Assembly: GCF_001721295.1 (NCBI RefSeq)
Contig: NZ_MDDS01000011.1
Location: 1-64,000, forward strand
From: Sphingomonas turrisvirgatae
GTDB lineage: Bacteria; Pseudomonadota; Alphaproteobacteria; Sphingomonadales; Sphingomonadaceae
Reading direction: 5' to 3'
Length of the DNA: 64,000 nucleotides
The notes under the pieces were generated by a model. The model had not been told where the DNA came from. It ran no database searches and was given only the letters and a program-made list of their open reading frames with translations. The first letter of the stretch is position 1, and every line of letters begins with the position of its first letter. Shown in pieces: positions 27,904 to 36,272 of the stretch. A program made the translations under genes and the position numbers.

Positions 27904-30645
27904 TCAGAAGCGGAAGCGGACGCCCACGCGGTAGACGCTCTCGAGGAAGCGCGTCTGCCAGTCATAGGACTGGCCGAGCGCGTTGAACTGGCGCGAGTTG
28001 CTGACCGCCGCACCCAACAGGTTGGTGGCATTGAAGGTCAGCGTGATATTCTCGATCGGGCTCAGCGTCGCCGCGAAATCGAGCGTACCGCGCCCGCGTT
28101 CGATGATCGGCAGCGCCGGACCGAGTACGCCGGCCCCCAATGCCGGATCGGCGACCTGACCGTAGCTGACCACGAAGTCCGAGCGGTAATTGTACGACAG
28201 CCGCGTCGAGACCCAGCGGTTCTCGTAGAAGCCCGATACATTCGCGACATGCTTTGACAGGCCCGCGATGCGCTGCTGACCCGGCAGCGTCGCAGCCAGC
28301 CCCGGCGCCAGCTCCGAAGTGCCGTCGACATAGGTGTAGTTCACCAGCGCGCCGAAGTTCGACATCCAGTCGGGCAGCCAGGGCGCACGGAAGAAGGTGC
28401 GCGCAGCAGCCTCGACGCCGTTGATCCGGCCCGCACCGCCATTTTCGGGGCGGTTGATCCGCAGGCGCCCGAACTCGGCATCCGCGATATCGGTGGTGAA
28501 ATTGTTGACGAAGCCCTGCAGCTCCTTGCGGAATACGCCAACCGTGATCGATCCGCTGCGCGTGAAATAATATTCGAGCGACGCATCAAAATTGGTGGAC
28601 TCGATCGGCTTCAGATCGGGATTGCCGCCCGACGCGGTGCGGATGCAATCCGGATTATTCGGCCCGCTGTCCGGCACCGTCGGATCGACCGTGCAGATCG
28701 GCGGCGGCGAATTGATCGTCAGCGACGGGTTGAGCTGCCCGAAGCCCGGGCGCGTGCGCGTCATCGTGAAGGCAAGGCGCAGCTGGAGGTTCGGATCGAA
28801 CCGGATACGCGCGCTGACATTGGGGAGATAATCGTCATAGCGGCTGAACCGGGTGATCGGCGTGACCGTGGTGACGGCACCCGCGCCGGTACCCGTCGTC
28901 GAACGGGCGAAGCCGTTGATCGTATCCTCGGTCCGGGTCGCACGCAGACCGATCAGACCGTCAATTGGCACCCCAATATCGAAATCGTAGCGTGCCTGAA
29001 CATAGGCCGTGTAGGTCTTTTCATTGCTTACATAGTTCGGGTCGCCGAACGATGGGCGGCCGGAGGGTTGGCCCGCCAGGTTACGCAGCACATCGACATT
29101 CTCCGCGATGCTTTCGCGCGTCGGGACAAGGAACCTGCGGAGCGAATCGACATCGTCGCCGCGGAAGCCAGGATTGGCGCTCTCGTAGGACAGCGGCAGC
29201 AGCGAGAACAGACGCCCCGCCGGGGCGGTGCCGACACGGGTGTAGGTGTAATTGTCGGCATTGCGGTCTGCAAAGCGGATCCCGGCCTGAAGGTTGGTGA
29301 TGCCCCAGCGCTCGACGCGGTAATCGAGGTCAAGACGGGCCTGAAGTGCGTCACCGTGGCCGCGGTTGCCGGTTTCGTTGATCTGGGTCCAGCGGAACAG
29401 CGCCGGATTGAACTGGTCATAGTTGATCAGCGTCACCGTGCCGCCACCGACGCCTTGGTCGGTGTCGAAATCGAAATGGCGAACCGGCTGGGTCTGGCTG
29501 GTGAAGTTGAAGACGTAATTATGGTTGGTGAAGGTCGAGTCGGTATAGGCGACATCGCCTGTGATCCGCATCGGCCCGTTCTTCCAGATGAAGCCGGCAC
29601 CGCCCTGATAGGTGTCGGTCCACTGGTTGTTCGCCACCTGACCGCCGACGACCTGGCCGCCGGCCGACGCATCCATGCTCTTGATCAGGTTGGTGCCGGG
29701 GAACAGCACGATGTTGCTGAGCACCGCAGCATCGCCCGAATTGACCTGGAAATTGCGCCCGCCACCGTTGGAGCGATACCCCTGATACAGCCCGTCGAGA
29801 TAGATTTCGAGGTCGGGACTGGGCCGCCACTGAAATGCCGCAGCCGCGTTTGGCCGCCAGCGATCGGCGGTGGTGTAATCGATGTTGACGAACGAGGGAT
29901 AGCGCAGCGCAGTGCCGACATAGCCGGGCACATTGGTGCGGTTGAGGATCGTCTGGCTGACATTGCGGGCCGAATCCTGGAACTTGATGTCGGCATAGGA
30001 TCCCTCGATCAGGAAGCCCATGTCGCCGATCCCGGTCGACCAACGCGTGCTGAGCAGCAGGTTCGCCTCGACACCAGTCTTTTGCGACTGGTGCCAGTGC
30101 AGCCCGGTCACCGATCCGACGACGCGGCTGCCCTTGAAGTCGAGCGGCTTGCGCGACCGCACATCGATCAGGCCGGCAAGGCCCGGTTCGAGCAGATTGG
30201 CGCTTGCCGCCTTGTACACATCGATCCGCGCGACCGAGTTGGACGGGAAGTCCTGCAGCTGGACATAGCGCCCCTCGGCCGTGAAAACCTCACGCCCGTT
30301 ATAGGTGGTCGACAGGTCGGGAAGACCGCGCACGCGCACCGCCTGAGCCGTGCCGCCATTGCGCTCCACCTGCACGCCGGTGATGCGCGCCAGCGATTCG
30401 GAGGCGGTGACGTCCGGAAGGCGGCCGATATCCTCGGCGACGACCGAATCCACGATTTCGTCCGATTCCTGCTTGAGCGCCTGCGCGGTCTCAAGGCTCT
30501 GGCGAATTGCCGAGACGATGATCTCGTCGGGCTCAGCGCCCGGCGCCGCAGCGGCCTGTTCGTCCTGCGCGCGTGCCATGGCCGGCACTGCCAGTGCCAG
30601 CACCGATGCCGTTCCGATCAGCATGCGGAAATTGCGGTTGATCAC
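27904..30645 (-). CDS. TonB-dependent receptor for the sulfated-glycan locus
   Basis: GTG 30645 is chosen because AAGGGGGAGG precedes it; the product is 913 residues. A signal peptide (LIGTASVLALAVPAMARA) is followed by a TonB-box-like EIIVSAIRQSLE and a plug with DIGRLPDVTASESLARITGVQVER and RGLPDLSTTYNGREVF. The long beta-barrel ends in the outer-membrane signature VYRVGVRFRF. It resembles the oligosaccharide-type sphingomonad and Caulobacter receptors that work without SusD. It likely imports partly degraded glycan across the outer membrane. The gene is flanked on the same strand by GH43 (upstream) and a GH-A-like enzyme (downstream). Confidence 0.93.
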   Translation of the reverse strand: MINRNFRMLIGTASVLALAVPAMARAQDEQAAAAPGAEPDEIIVSAIRQSLETAQALKQESDEIVDSVVAEDIGRLPDVTASESLARITGVQVERNGGTAQAVRVRGLPDLSTTYNGREVFTAEGRYVQLQDFPSNSVARIDVYKAASANLLEPGLAGLIDVRSRKPLDFKGSRVVGSVTGLHWHQSQKTGVEANLLLSTRWSTGIGDMGFLIEGSYADIKFQDSARNVSQTILNRTNVPGYVGTALRYPSFVNIDYTTADRWRPNAAAAFQWRPSPDLEIYLDGLYQGYRSNGGGRNFQVNSGDAAVLSNIVLFPGTNLIKSMDASAGGQVVGGQVANNQWTDTYQGGAGFIWKNGPMRITGDVAYTDSTFTNHNYVFNFTSQTQPVRHFDFDTDQGVGGGTVTLINYDQFNPALFRWTQINETGNRGHGDALQARLDLDYRVERWGITNLQAGIRFADRNADNYTYTRVGTAPAGRLFSLLPLSYESANPGFRGDDVDSLRRFLVPTRESIAENVDVLRNLAGQPSGRPSFGDPNYVSNEKTYTAYVQARYDFDIGVPIDGLIGLRATRTEDTINGFARSTTGTGAGAVTTVTPITRFSRYDDYLPNVSARIRFDPNLQLRLAFTMTRTRPGFGQLNPSLTINSPPPICTVDPTVPDSGPNNPDCIRTASGGNPDLKPIESTNFDASLEYYFTRSGSITVGVFRKELQGFVNNFTTDIADAEFGRLRINRPENGGAGRINGVEAAARTFFRAPWLPDWMSNFGALVNYTYVDGTSELAPGLAATLPGQQRIAGLSKHVANVSGFYENRWVSTRLSYNYRSDFVVSYGQVADPALGAGVLGPALPIIERGRGTLDFAATLSPIENITLTFNATNLLGAAVSNSRQFNALGQSYDWQTRFLESVYRVGVRFRF

Positions 30646-30696
30646 GTAACCTCCCCCTTGAACCATTTTATGACCTTTATCCCGTCCTATTGCGTC

Positions 30697-30711
30697 CTAA
30701 TTATCATATCA
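30697..30711 (-). promoter_or_regulatory. AT-rich PUL motif copy (TGATATGAT) upstream of TonB receptor
   Basis: The minus strand reads TGATATGAT from 30711 to 30703, followed by AATTAG, about 58 bases before the receptor's GTG. It matches the locus consensus at all but one of the nine core positions. This places the element in the gap between the GH43 gene and the receptor, so the receptor may have its own promoter. Confidence 0.5.
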
Positions 30712-30737
30712 ATAGGCGAATTAAAATTTCTGGCCGA

Positions 30738-31790
30738 TCACGGCACACGGCTGCCGGGCTTGCGCAACGCCTCGCCGGCACCGGCAGGCGGTGCGAATAC
30801 CGGCACGCCGTCGCGCCAATCGATGCGCGAGATATGCGGCGCGCGACGCTGGGTGCAGCCCATGCCGGCCCCGGAATTGGCGTGATAGATGATCCATTGC
30901 TCGCGCCCGTCGGGCGAGGTGAAGAAGCCGTTATGTCCGGTCGCGAACACGCCATTGGCGCTCTTCAGCACCGGGTCGGAATGCTTGGTCCAATTGGCGC
31001 GGGCCAGCGGATTGGCCCCCTTGCGTAGCTCAAGCAACCCCAATGCATAATCGTCGGACCAGCAGGCACCCGCCGAATAGCTCATGAAGATGCGACCATC
31101 GGGTCCTTTGAGGAACTCAGGCCCTTCTAGAATGCGGCGCCCCCCGCGATCCTCCCACACCTTATCCGGCTCGGCGATCACCACCTCCTCGCCGGCGATC
31201 GTCCATGGATTGGCGAGACGGGAAATCGCGATCCCGCTGCCGGTGGAGAGATAGGGTGAATAGGCGAACCAAATCGTGCCGTGATCCTGAAAGACGGTGC
31301 CATCGATCCCGGGACGCGCGGTATTGACCCGCCCGCGATCGACCCACTCCCCCTGCATCGGATCGGCGGAGGCATTCTCCAGCACGAACACGCCGCGATG
31401 CCGGTCGTCCCGGAACCCCGATTCGGTCGCGGTGTAATAGATGTACCATCTGCCGTTGAGGCGATGCAGTTCGGGCGCCCAGATCGAGTGCGCGTTGCGG
31501 CCGGTGGTGGGTGGCGTCCAGATCGTCTTTTGCTCGGCATTGGCAAGATCGGCGATGTCGCGCGTCCGCCACAATGCGATCCGCCGGCCCAGCGTATGCG
31601 TATAATAATAGACACCGTCATGGGCGGTCACCCACGGATCGGGACCAGACGGGAGAATGGGATTGGTGAAGGACGCATCGGATTGCGCCCGATGCGGATA
31701 TGGCCCTGCGGTTACCGCGCACCCCGCGACCGCAAGGGACGCCATCAGAGCCACGCCGTGCGTCGCACCCCTTACCAGTTTATGCGCCAT
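30738..31790 (-). CDS. GH43-family glycoside hydrolase, lipoprotein
   Basis: 350 residues with a lipoprotein signal (GVALMASLAVAGC, Cys24). Five-bladed GH43 propeller motifs are clear: base Asp51 in PILPSGPDPWV, IWAPELHRLNGRWYIYYTA, modulating Asp163 in GIDGTVF, acid Glu222 in RILEGPEFLKGPDGRIFMSYSA and the late GHNGFFTSPDG. GH43 enzymes typically act on arabinofuranosides, xylosides or beta-1,3-galactans. Here an arabinofuranosidase or galactan-active role on the sulfated glycan fits. The lipid anchor would hold it at a membrane. It is divergent from the sulfatase at 31869. Confidence 0.9.
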   Translation of the reverse strand: MAHKLVRGATHGVALMASLAVAGCAVTAGPYPHRAQSDASFTNPILPSGPDPWVTAHDGVYYYTHTLGRRIALWRTRDIADLANAEQKTIWTPPTTGRNAHSIWAPELHRLNGRWYIYYTATESGFRDDRHRGVFVLENASADPMQGEWVDRGRVNTARPGIDGTVFQDHGTIWFAYSPYLSTGSGIAISRLANPWTIAGEEVVIAEPDKVWEDRGGRRILEGPEFLKGPDGRIFMSYSAGACWSDDYALGLLELRKGANPLARANWTKHSDPVLKSANGVFATGHNGFFTSPDGREQWIIYHANSGAGMGCTQRRAPHISRIDWRDGVPVFAPPAGAGEALRKPGSRVP

Positions 31791-31823
31791 CTTCCCCTCC
31801 AGTCACCGCCTCTTTTAAATCCG

Positions 31824-31838
31824 ATAAATATCATATAA
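31824..31838 (-). promoter_or_regulatory. AT-rich PUL motif copy (TTATATGAT) between GH43 and sulfatase genes
   Basis: The minus strand reads TTATATGAT from 31838 to 31830, then ATTTAT. It is an exact match to the locus consensus and sits in the 78-base divergent gap between the GH43 start (31790) and the sulfatase start (31869). The contained TATGAT could be the -10 hexamer for the GH43 transcript. Confidence 0.55.
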
Positions 31839-31868
31839 CAAGATGCCAAGATTAGACACGGAGCGATT

Positions 31869-33443
31869 GTGGAGCGGATGCTGACCCGGCGTGGGCTGTT
31901 GACGGCGGGGACCGCGATGCTGGCAGCACCCCGTTCCTTCGCCGCCAGCGCCCGGCGCAAGCCCAATATCATCGTCATCTATGCCGACGATCTCGGCATC
32001 GGCGACCTCAGCTGCTACGGCGCGACGCGCTTCCGCACCCCGAACCTCGATGCGCTCGCCGCGCGGGGCGTCCGGTTCGAATCGGGCTACGCGACCTCCG
32101 CCACCTGCACCCCGTCGCGCTATGCCCTGCTGACCGGCGACTATCCGTGGCGCGCATCGGGCACGCAAATCCTGCCCGGCGATGCGCCGGCGATCATCCG
32201 ACCCGGGCGCTTCACTCTGCCATCGATGCTGAAGCGCGCGGGCTATGCCACAGGCGTCGTGGGCAAATGGCATCTCGGCCTGGGCGACGGCAAGGTCGAT
32301 TGGAATGGCGAGATTGCCCCCGGCCCGCTCGATATCGGCTTCGACTACGGCTTCTACATGCCCGCGACGCTCGATCGCGTGCCGACCGTGCTGATCGAGA
32401 ATCGCCGCGTCGTCGGGCTCGACCCCGCTGATCCGATCCGGGTCGATTACAAGGCGAAGATCGGCGACGAGCCGACCGGCTTCGACAATCCCGGACTGCT
32501 CAAGTTTCGCGGCGATCCGGAACATTCGAACACGATCCACAACGGCATCAGCCGTATCGGTTACATGGCCGGCGGCAAGGCGGCGCGCTGGGTCGACGAG
32601 GAGCTGACCGATGTCCTGCTCGGCAAGGCGGTCGACTTCATTACCGCGCGCAAGGACAATCCCTTTTTCCTCTATTTCGCGATGAACGAACCGCACGTGC
32701 CGCGCGCTCCGCACACACGCTTCGTCGGCAAGTCCGGTCGGGGGCCGCGCGGGGACACCATCATCCAGCTCGACTGGACGGTGGGCGAGCTGGTCAGCAA
32801 GCTTGAGGCGCTGGGTATCGCCGACGACACGATGATCATCTTCAGCAGCGACAATGGCCCGATCCTGTTCGACGGATATGAGGACCGTGCGGTGTCGCTG
32901 AACGGCGCGCATCGCATGTCGGGCCGCTTTCGCAGCGGCAAATACAGCATCTTTGAAGGCGGCACGCGCGTACCGATGATCGTGATCTGGCCGGGCAACG
33001 CGCGCGCCGGGCATGTATCGCAGGCGATGGTCAGCCATGTCGACCTCATCGCGTCGATTGCCGGACTGGTCGGAGAGAAGCTGCCACGCGATCAGGCGGT
33101 CGACAGCCTCGACTTGCTCCCTGTTTTGCTCGGACGCAGCGACCATGGGCGCGACCATGTCGTGCAGGATACCAAGCTGATGGTCACCACCGGCACCACC
33201 GTCGCCAGCAGCGGCGCGCGCATCCTGGCGCTGCGTCATGGCGACTGGAAGTTCATCCGCGCCAGCGTCGAACCGCACGAGTTCCACGGCAACCAGATCG
33301 GCACCCTGCCCCGGCACCAGCTCTACAATCTCGCCAGCGATCCCGGCGAGCGCGACGACCTTGCCGCGAAGGACCCGAAGCGTGTTGCGCAGAAGGCGGC
33401 GATGCTCGACCGGATCGAGCGAAGCGGACGCACCCGCCCCTGA
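31869..33443 (+). CDS. Secreted sulfatase (S1 family) with Tat-like signal
   Basis: 524 residues from GTG 31869 (ATG 31878 is also possible). The leader MLTRRGLLTAGTAMLAAP has a twin-Arg pattern, suggesting Tat export after formylglycine modification in the cytoplasm. Catalytic motifs are NIIVIYADDLGIGDLSCYG, CTPSR (Cys80), GVVGKWHLGLGDG, NEPHVPRAPHTRF, MIIFSSDNGPILF, the substrate-side SGRFRSGKYSIFEGGTRVPMIVIWPG, and YNLASDPGERDDLA. The layout resembles arylsulfatase A/GALNS-type subfamilies, whose members often attack 6-O-sulfated galactose or GalNAc. That specificity is only a possibility here. It is divergent from GH43. Confidence 0.92.
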   Translation: MERMLTRRGLLTAGTAMLAAPRSFAASARRKPNIIVIYADDLGIGDLSCYGATRFRTPNLDALAARGVRFESGYATSATCTPSRYALLTGDYPWRASGTQILPGDAPAIIRPGRFTLPSMLKRAGYATGVVGKWHLGLGDGKVDWNGEIAPGPLDIGFDYGFYMPATLDRVPTVLIENRRVVGLDPADPIRVDYKAKIGDEPTGFDNPGLLKFRGDPEHSNTIHNGISRIGYMAGGKAARWVDEELTDVLLGKAVDFITARKDNPFFLYFAMNEPHVPRAPHTRFVGKSGRGPRGDTIIQLDWTVGELVSKLEALGIADDTMIIFSSDNGPILFDGYEDRAVSLNGAHRMSGRFRSGKYSIFEGGTRVPMIVIWPGNARAGHVSQAMVSHVDLIASIAGLVGEKLPRDQAVDSLDLLPVLLGRSDHGRDHVVQDTKLMVTTGTTVASSGARILALRHGDWKFIRASVEPHEFHGNQIGTLPRHQLYNLASDPGERDDLAAKDPKRVAQKAAMLDRIERSGRTRP

Positions 33444-33478
33444 CTCGACGGTTCGTCGCAGCGCAGGGCAATCAGTGC

Positions 33479-33512
33479 TTGCCTTCACCGCGATGAATTA
33501 TATGATTTATAG
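33479..33512 (+). promoter_or_regulatory. Putative promoter with PUL motif (TTATATGAT) upstream of sulfatase
   Basis: TTATATGAT at 33498-33506 is an exact consensus copy, 29 bases before the sulfatase ATG at 33536. Its TATGAT (33501-33506) lies 16 bases after TTGCCT (33479-33484), giving a plausible -35/-10 pair. The element may therefore be a promoter, an operator overlapping one, or both. Confidence 0.55.
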
Positions 33513-33535
33513 GAAATAGGATGAGAGGGGTCGAA

Positions 33536-35122
33536 ATGCGCGTGTGGGGATGGGCCAGCCGGGTCGTGATGCTGATGGCGGCACCCGCGATGGCTGGTGG
33601 CGCGCAGACCGCCACAACCGGTGCTTCCGTGCCCGCCCCGGCTCGACAGGCGGTCGCAGCCAAGCGCCCCAATGTTCTGCTCATTCTGGTTGACGACCTA
33701 AAGCCCAGCCTGCGTTCGTTCGGCGACGCGCATGCGATCAGCCCCAATATCGACCGACTGGCGGCGCGCGGCACGCGGTTCGAGCGCGCCTATGCCAATC
33801 AGGCGGTGTGCGCGCCGAGCCGGATCAACCTGATGACCGGTCGCCGCTCGACCTCCACCGGCATCTATAATTTCGGGCAGAATCTGCGCGATTACATGCC
33901 CGACGCGGTGACCCTGCCGCAGGCGTTCATGCGTGCGGGCTATCGCGCCGAAAGCTATGGCAAGGTGTTCCATATCGGTCATGGCACGACCGGTGATCCG
34001 CAAAGCTGGTCGGCCCCGGCGGTCAAGGACCACGTCATCGAATATGTCGACCCCGCCAATGCAGGTAAATCGACGCGCGAAGAGGCGCTGTTCAACGAGA
34101 TCACCGTCCCCGAGGAGGCGGATGTCTTCAAATTTGCCGCGACGCTGGCACGTGGTGCGGCGTGGGAAGACCCCGATGTCGCCGACGACGCTTATGCCGA
34201 TGGTCGCATCGCGATGCGCGCGTCCAAGCGGCTGGCGGAGCTGAAGACCGGCCAGCAGCCCTTCTTCCTCGCGGTTGGCTTTGCCCGCCCGCATCTTCCC
34301 TTTTCCGTCCCCAAAAAATACTGGGAGATGTACGATCCGGCCAGGCTGCCGATGCCCGAGTTCGAGCAGCTTCCCGACGGCGCACCTGCTTTCGCGGGCA
34401 AGATGGGGGGCGAGATTGCCGCCTACACCCCCGTCCCGGAAGGTCAGGTTCCGGGCAAGCGATTCTCCGACGCGCTCAAGCGCAAGCTGATCCACGGCTA
34501 TTATGCCGGGGTCAGCTATGTCGACGCGCAGATCGGCAAGGTGCTGGATGCGCTGGAGCGCGAGGGGCTGGCCGAGGATACGATCGTCGTGCTGTGGGGC
34601 GACCATGGCTATCACCTTGGCGACCACGGCATCTGGACCAAGCACACCAATTACGAACAGGCGGTCCACCTGCCGATCATCTTCGCGGGGCCGGGCACCG
34701 GCAAGGCGGGCAGCGCGCCGCGCCAGCTCGCCGAGACGGTGGATATCTACCCGACGCTGGCGCAGCTTGCCGGCGTGAAGCTCGCACCGGGGACGCAGCC
34801 GATCGATGGCGCCGACCTCACCCCGGTGCTGCGCGATCCGGGGAGGCAGATCCGCCCCTATGCCTATCACGCCTTCAACCGTCCCGGTCGCATCGGCCAG
34901 GCGATCCGCACGGACCGTTATCGCCTGATCCGCTGGACGCAGGAAGCGAGCGGGCAGCGCGTCTATGAACTGTACGACATGACCGCCGACCCGGGCGAGA
35001 CGAAGAACATCGCCGATGCCCAGCCCAAGCTGCGCGCGAAGCTCGACGCGATGCTCGACGCCCAGCCCAAGCCGGCGTCGGTGAACCTCAAGGCCCAGCG
35101 CGACGCAGCAGCGCGCGACTAG
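33536..35122 (+). CDS. Secreted sulfatase (S1 family, iduronate-2-sulfatase-like)
   Basis: ATG 33536 follows GAGAGGGG and gives 528 residues with a signal peptide (VVMLMAAPAMAGGA). Motifs are NVLLILVDDLKPSLRSFGD, CAPSR (Cys92) in NQAVCAPSRINLMTGRR, RAESYGKVFHIGHG, VGFARPHLPFSVPKKYW, IVVLWGDHGYHLGDHGIWTKHTNYEQA and YELYDMTADPGETKNIA. The LVDDLKPSLRSFGD and GYHLGDHGIWTKHTNYE features are typical of the iduronate-2-sulfatase-like subfamily, which in marine bacteria also includes galactan sulfatases. It heads a four-gene unit: sulfatase, GH-A-like, GH43-like, sulfatase. Confidence 0.92.
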   Translation: MRVWGWASRVVMLMAAPAMAGGAQTATTGASVPAPARQAVAAKRPNVLLILVDDLKPSLRSFGDAHAISPNIDRLAARGTRFERAYANQAVCAPSRINLMTGRRSTSTGIYNFGQNLRDYMPDAVTLPQAFMRAGYRAESYGKVFHIGHGTTGDPQSWSAPAVKDHVIEYVDPANAGKSTREEALFNEITVPEEADVFKFAATLARGAAWEDPDVADDAYADGRIAMRASKRLAELKTGQQPFFLAVGFARPHLPFSVPKKYWEMYDPARLPMPEFEQLPDGAPAFAGKMGGEIAAYTPVPEGQVPGKRFSDALKRKLIHGYYAGVSYVDAQIGKVLDALEREGLAEDTIVVLWGDHGYHLGDHGIWTKHTNYEQAVHLPIIFAGPGTGKAGSAPRQLAETVDIYPTLAQLAGVKLAPGTQPIDGADLTPVLRDPGRQIRPYAYHAFNRPGRIGQAIRTDRYRLIRWTQEASGQRVYELYDMTADPGETKNIADAQPKLRAKLDAMLDAQPKPASVNLKAQRDAAARD

Positions 35123-35145
35123 ACACAACCAAAGGGGAGAGACCC

Positions 35146-36267
35146 ATGCGACTGATATTCGCGGCCGCCGCCGCATTGATCACCCTGTCCGGCCCGGCGC
35201 TGGCGCAGGGCGCGCTCGGCGCCAATTACAACGAGCATTATGAGGATGTGGACTATCGCGAGCTGGACCAGGCCGGCGCGAAATGGGTTCGCATCTTCCT
35301 GCCCATGCGTCAGCTCGACAGCAAGCCCACGGTCGAACATGGCGCGGTGAAGACGATCCTTGAGGCCAAGGCGAAGGGATACAAGACGATCCTGACCTTC
35401 AAATATCACTATAATCGCATGCCCTTCCCCAAGGCTGGCGGGGAGGAATATCAGCGCCAGATCGCGCGCACCGATGCGGTGCTGCCGCTGGTGATGGGCA
35501 AGGTCGATATTCTCATGATCGGCAACGAGCCCTTCATCGAAAGTCGCCAGCAGGACTGGAACCCCAACTTCAACGCCTTTTACGAAGGGCTGGCAAAGCG
35601 CGTCATCGACTATCGCAAGCAGCATTGCGCAACAGCGTGCCCGACTCGGCTGTATATGGGGGCGCTGAACCAGCTGCCCAACCCGGAATGGCGCAATGCC
35701 ACGACCGAGCGCTGGATGGCGTTCGTCAAGGCGACGCCGGAATTGGACGGGGTCAGCATCCATCCGCACATCAACGGTATCGAGAAGTCGAAGATTTTCC
35801 TCGACTATATCCTGCCGCGGATGCGCCCGGAGCAGACCTTCATCGTCACCGAATTCTCGCTGATCTGGTGGTGGCAGGAGAATATGGAAAAGCCGGTCGC
35901 GCCGGCCTTTGCCGACAAATATGGCGCGCCGCGCACCGCGCAGAACTGGCAGATCGTGCAGGCCGCGCTGGAAACGCCCTTCCCCAAGGCGCAATGGGAC
36001 GATTTCCTCAAGATGAGCCCGTGGTTCGAGGGGCGGAAACATTATCTGCGCAACCAGATGAAGATGTTCCGCGACACCGGTCGCCTCGCCGTCGCCACCT
36101 ATGGCTTCAAGCAGGGCAGCTCGATGAAGGCCGAATGGGGTCCCAAAAAGACACCCTGGCTGATCAACAGCGTGTTCGCCCCGGCGACGATCCGCAAGAA
36201 TGCCGATGGCACGTCCCAGCCCAACTATGCCTGGATCGACGATTTCCGGGCGTTGCAGCAGAATTGA
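35146..36267 (+). CDS. Secreted glycoside hydrolase-like protein, clan GH-A fold suspected
   Basis: 373 residues from ATG 35146 (AAAGGGGAGAG upstream) with a signal peptide (FAAAAALITLSGPALA). Probable catalytic residues are acid/base Glu128 in DILMIGNEPFIES and nucleophile Glu236 in TFIVTEFSLIWWWQEN, separated by about 108 residues. Supporting strands are GAKWVRIFLPM, KTILTFKYHYN, GVSIHPHINGIE and an aromatic cluster after the nucleophile. I do not recognise the CAZy family; it may be a distant GH39, GH53 or GH5 relative or an unclassified family. It lies 23 bases after a sulfatase and 5 bases before a GH43-like gene, so it is part of the glycan machinery. Confidence 0.75.
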   Translation: MRLIFAAAAALITLSGPALAQGALGANYNEHYEDVDYRELDQAGAKWVRIFLPMRQLDSKPTVEHGAVKTILEAKAKGYKTILTFKYHYNRMPFPKAGGEEYQRQIARTDAVLPLVMGKVDILMIGNEPFIESRQQDWNPNFNAFYEGLAKRVIDYRKQHCATACPTRLYMGALNQLPNPEWRNATTERWMAFVKATPELDGVSIHPHINGIEKSKIFLDYILPRMRPEQTFIVTEFSLIWWWQENMEKPVAPAFADKYGAPRTAQNWQIVQAALETPFPKAQWDDFLKMSPWFEGRKHYLRNQMKMFRDTGRLAVATYGFKQGSSMKAEWGPKKTPWLINSVFAPATIRKNADGTSQPNYAWIDDFRALQQN

Positions 36268-36272
36268 GAGCG

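Noticed and set aside
29068..30885. 605-residue open frame opposite the first TonB receptor
   Set aside because: Shadow frame; the minus-strand receptor has signal peptide, plug and barrel motifs.
31815..33488. 557-residue minus-strand open frame
   Set aside because: Antisense to a sulfatase with CTPSR and metal-binding motifs; no start signal or domain of its own.
35625..36272. Long N-terminal extension of the GH43-like gene
   Set aside because: It overlaps the whole second half of the preceding glycosidase; the signal peptide begins at ATG 36273.
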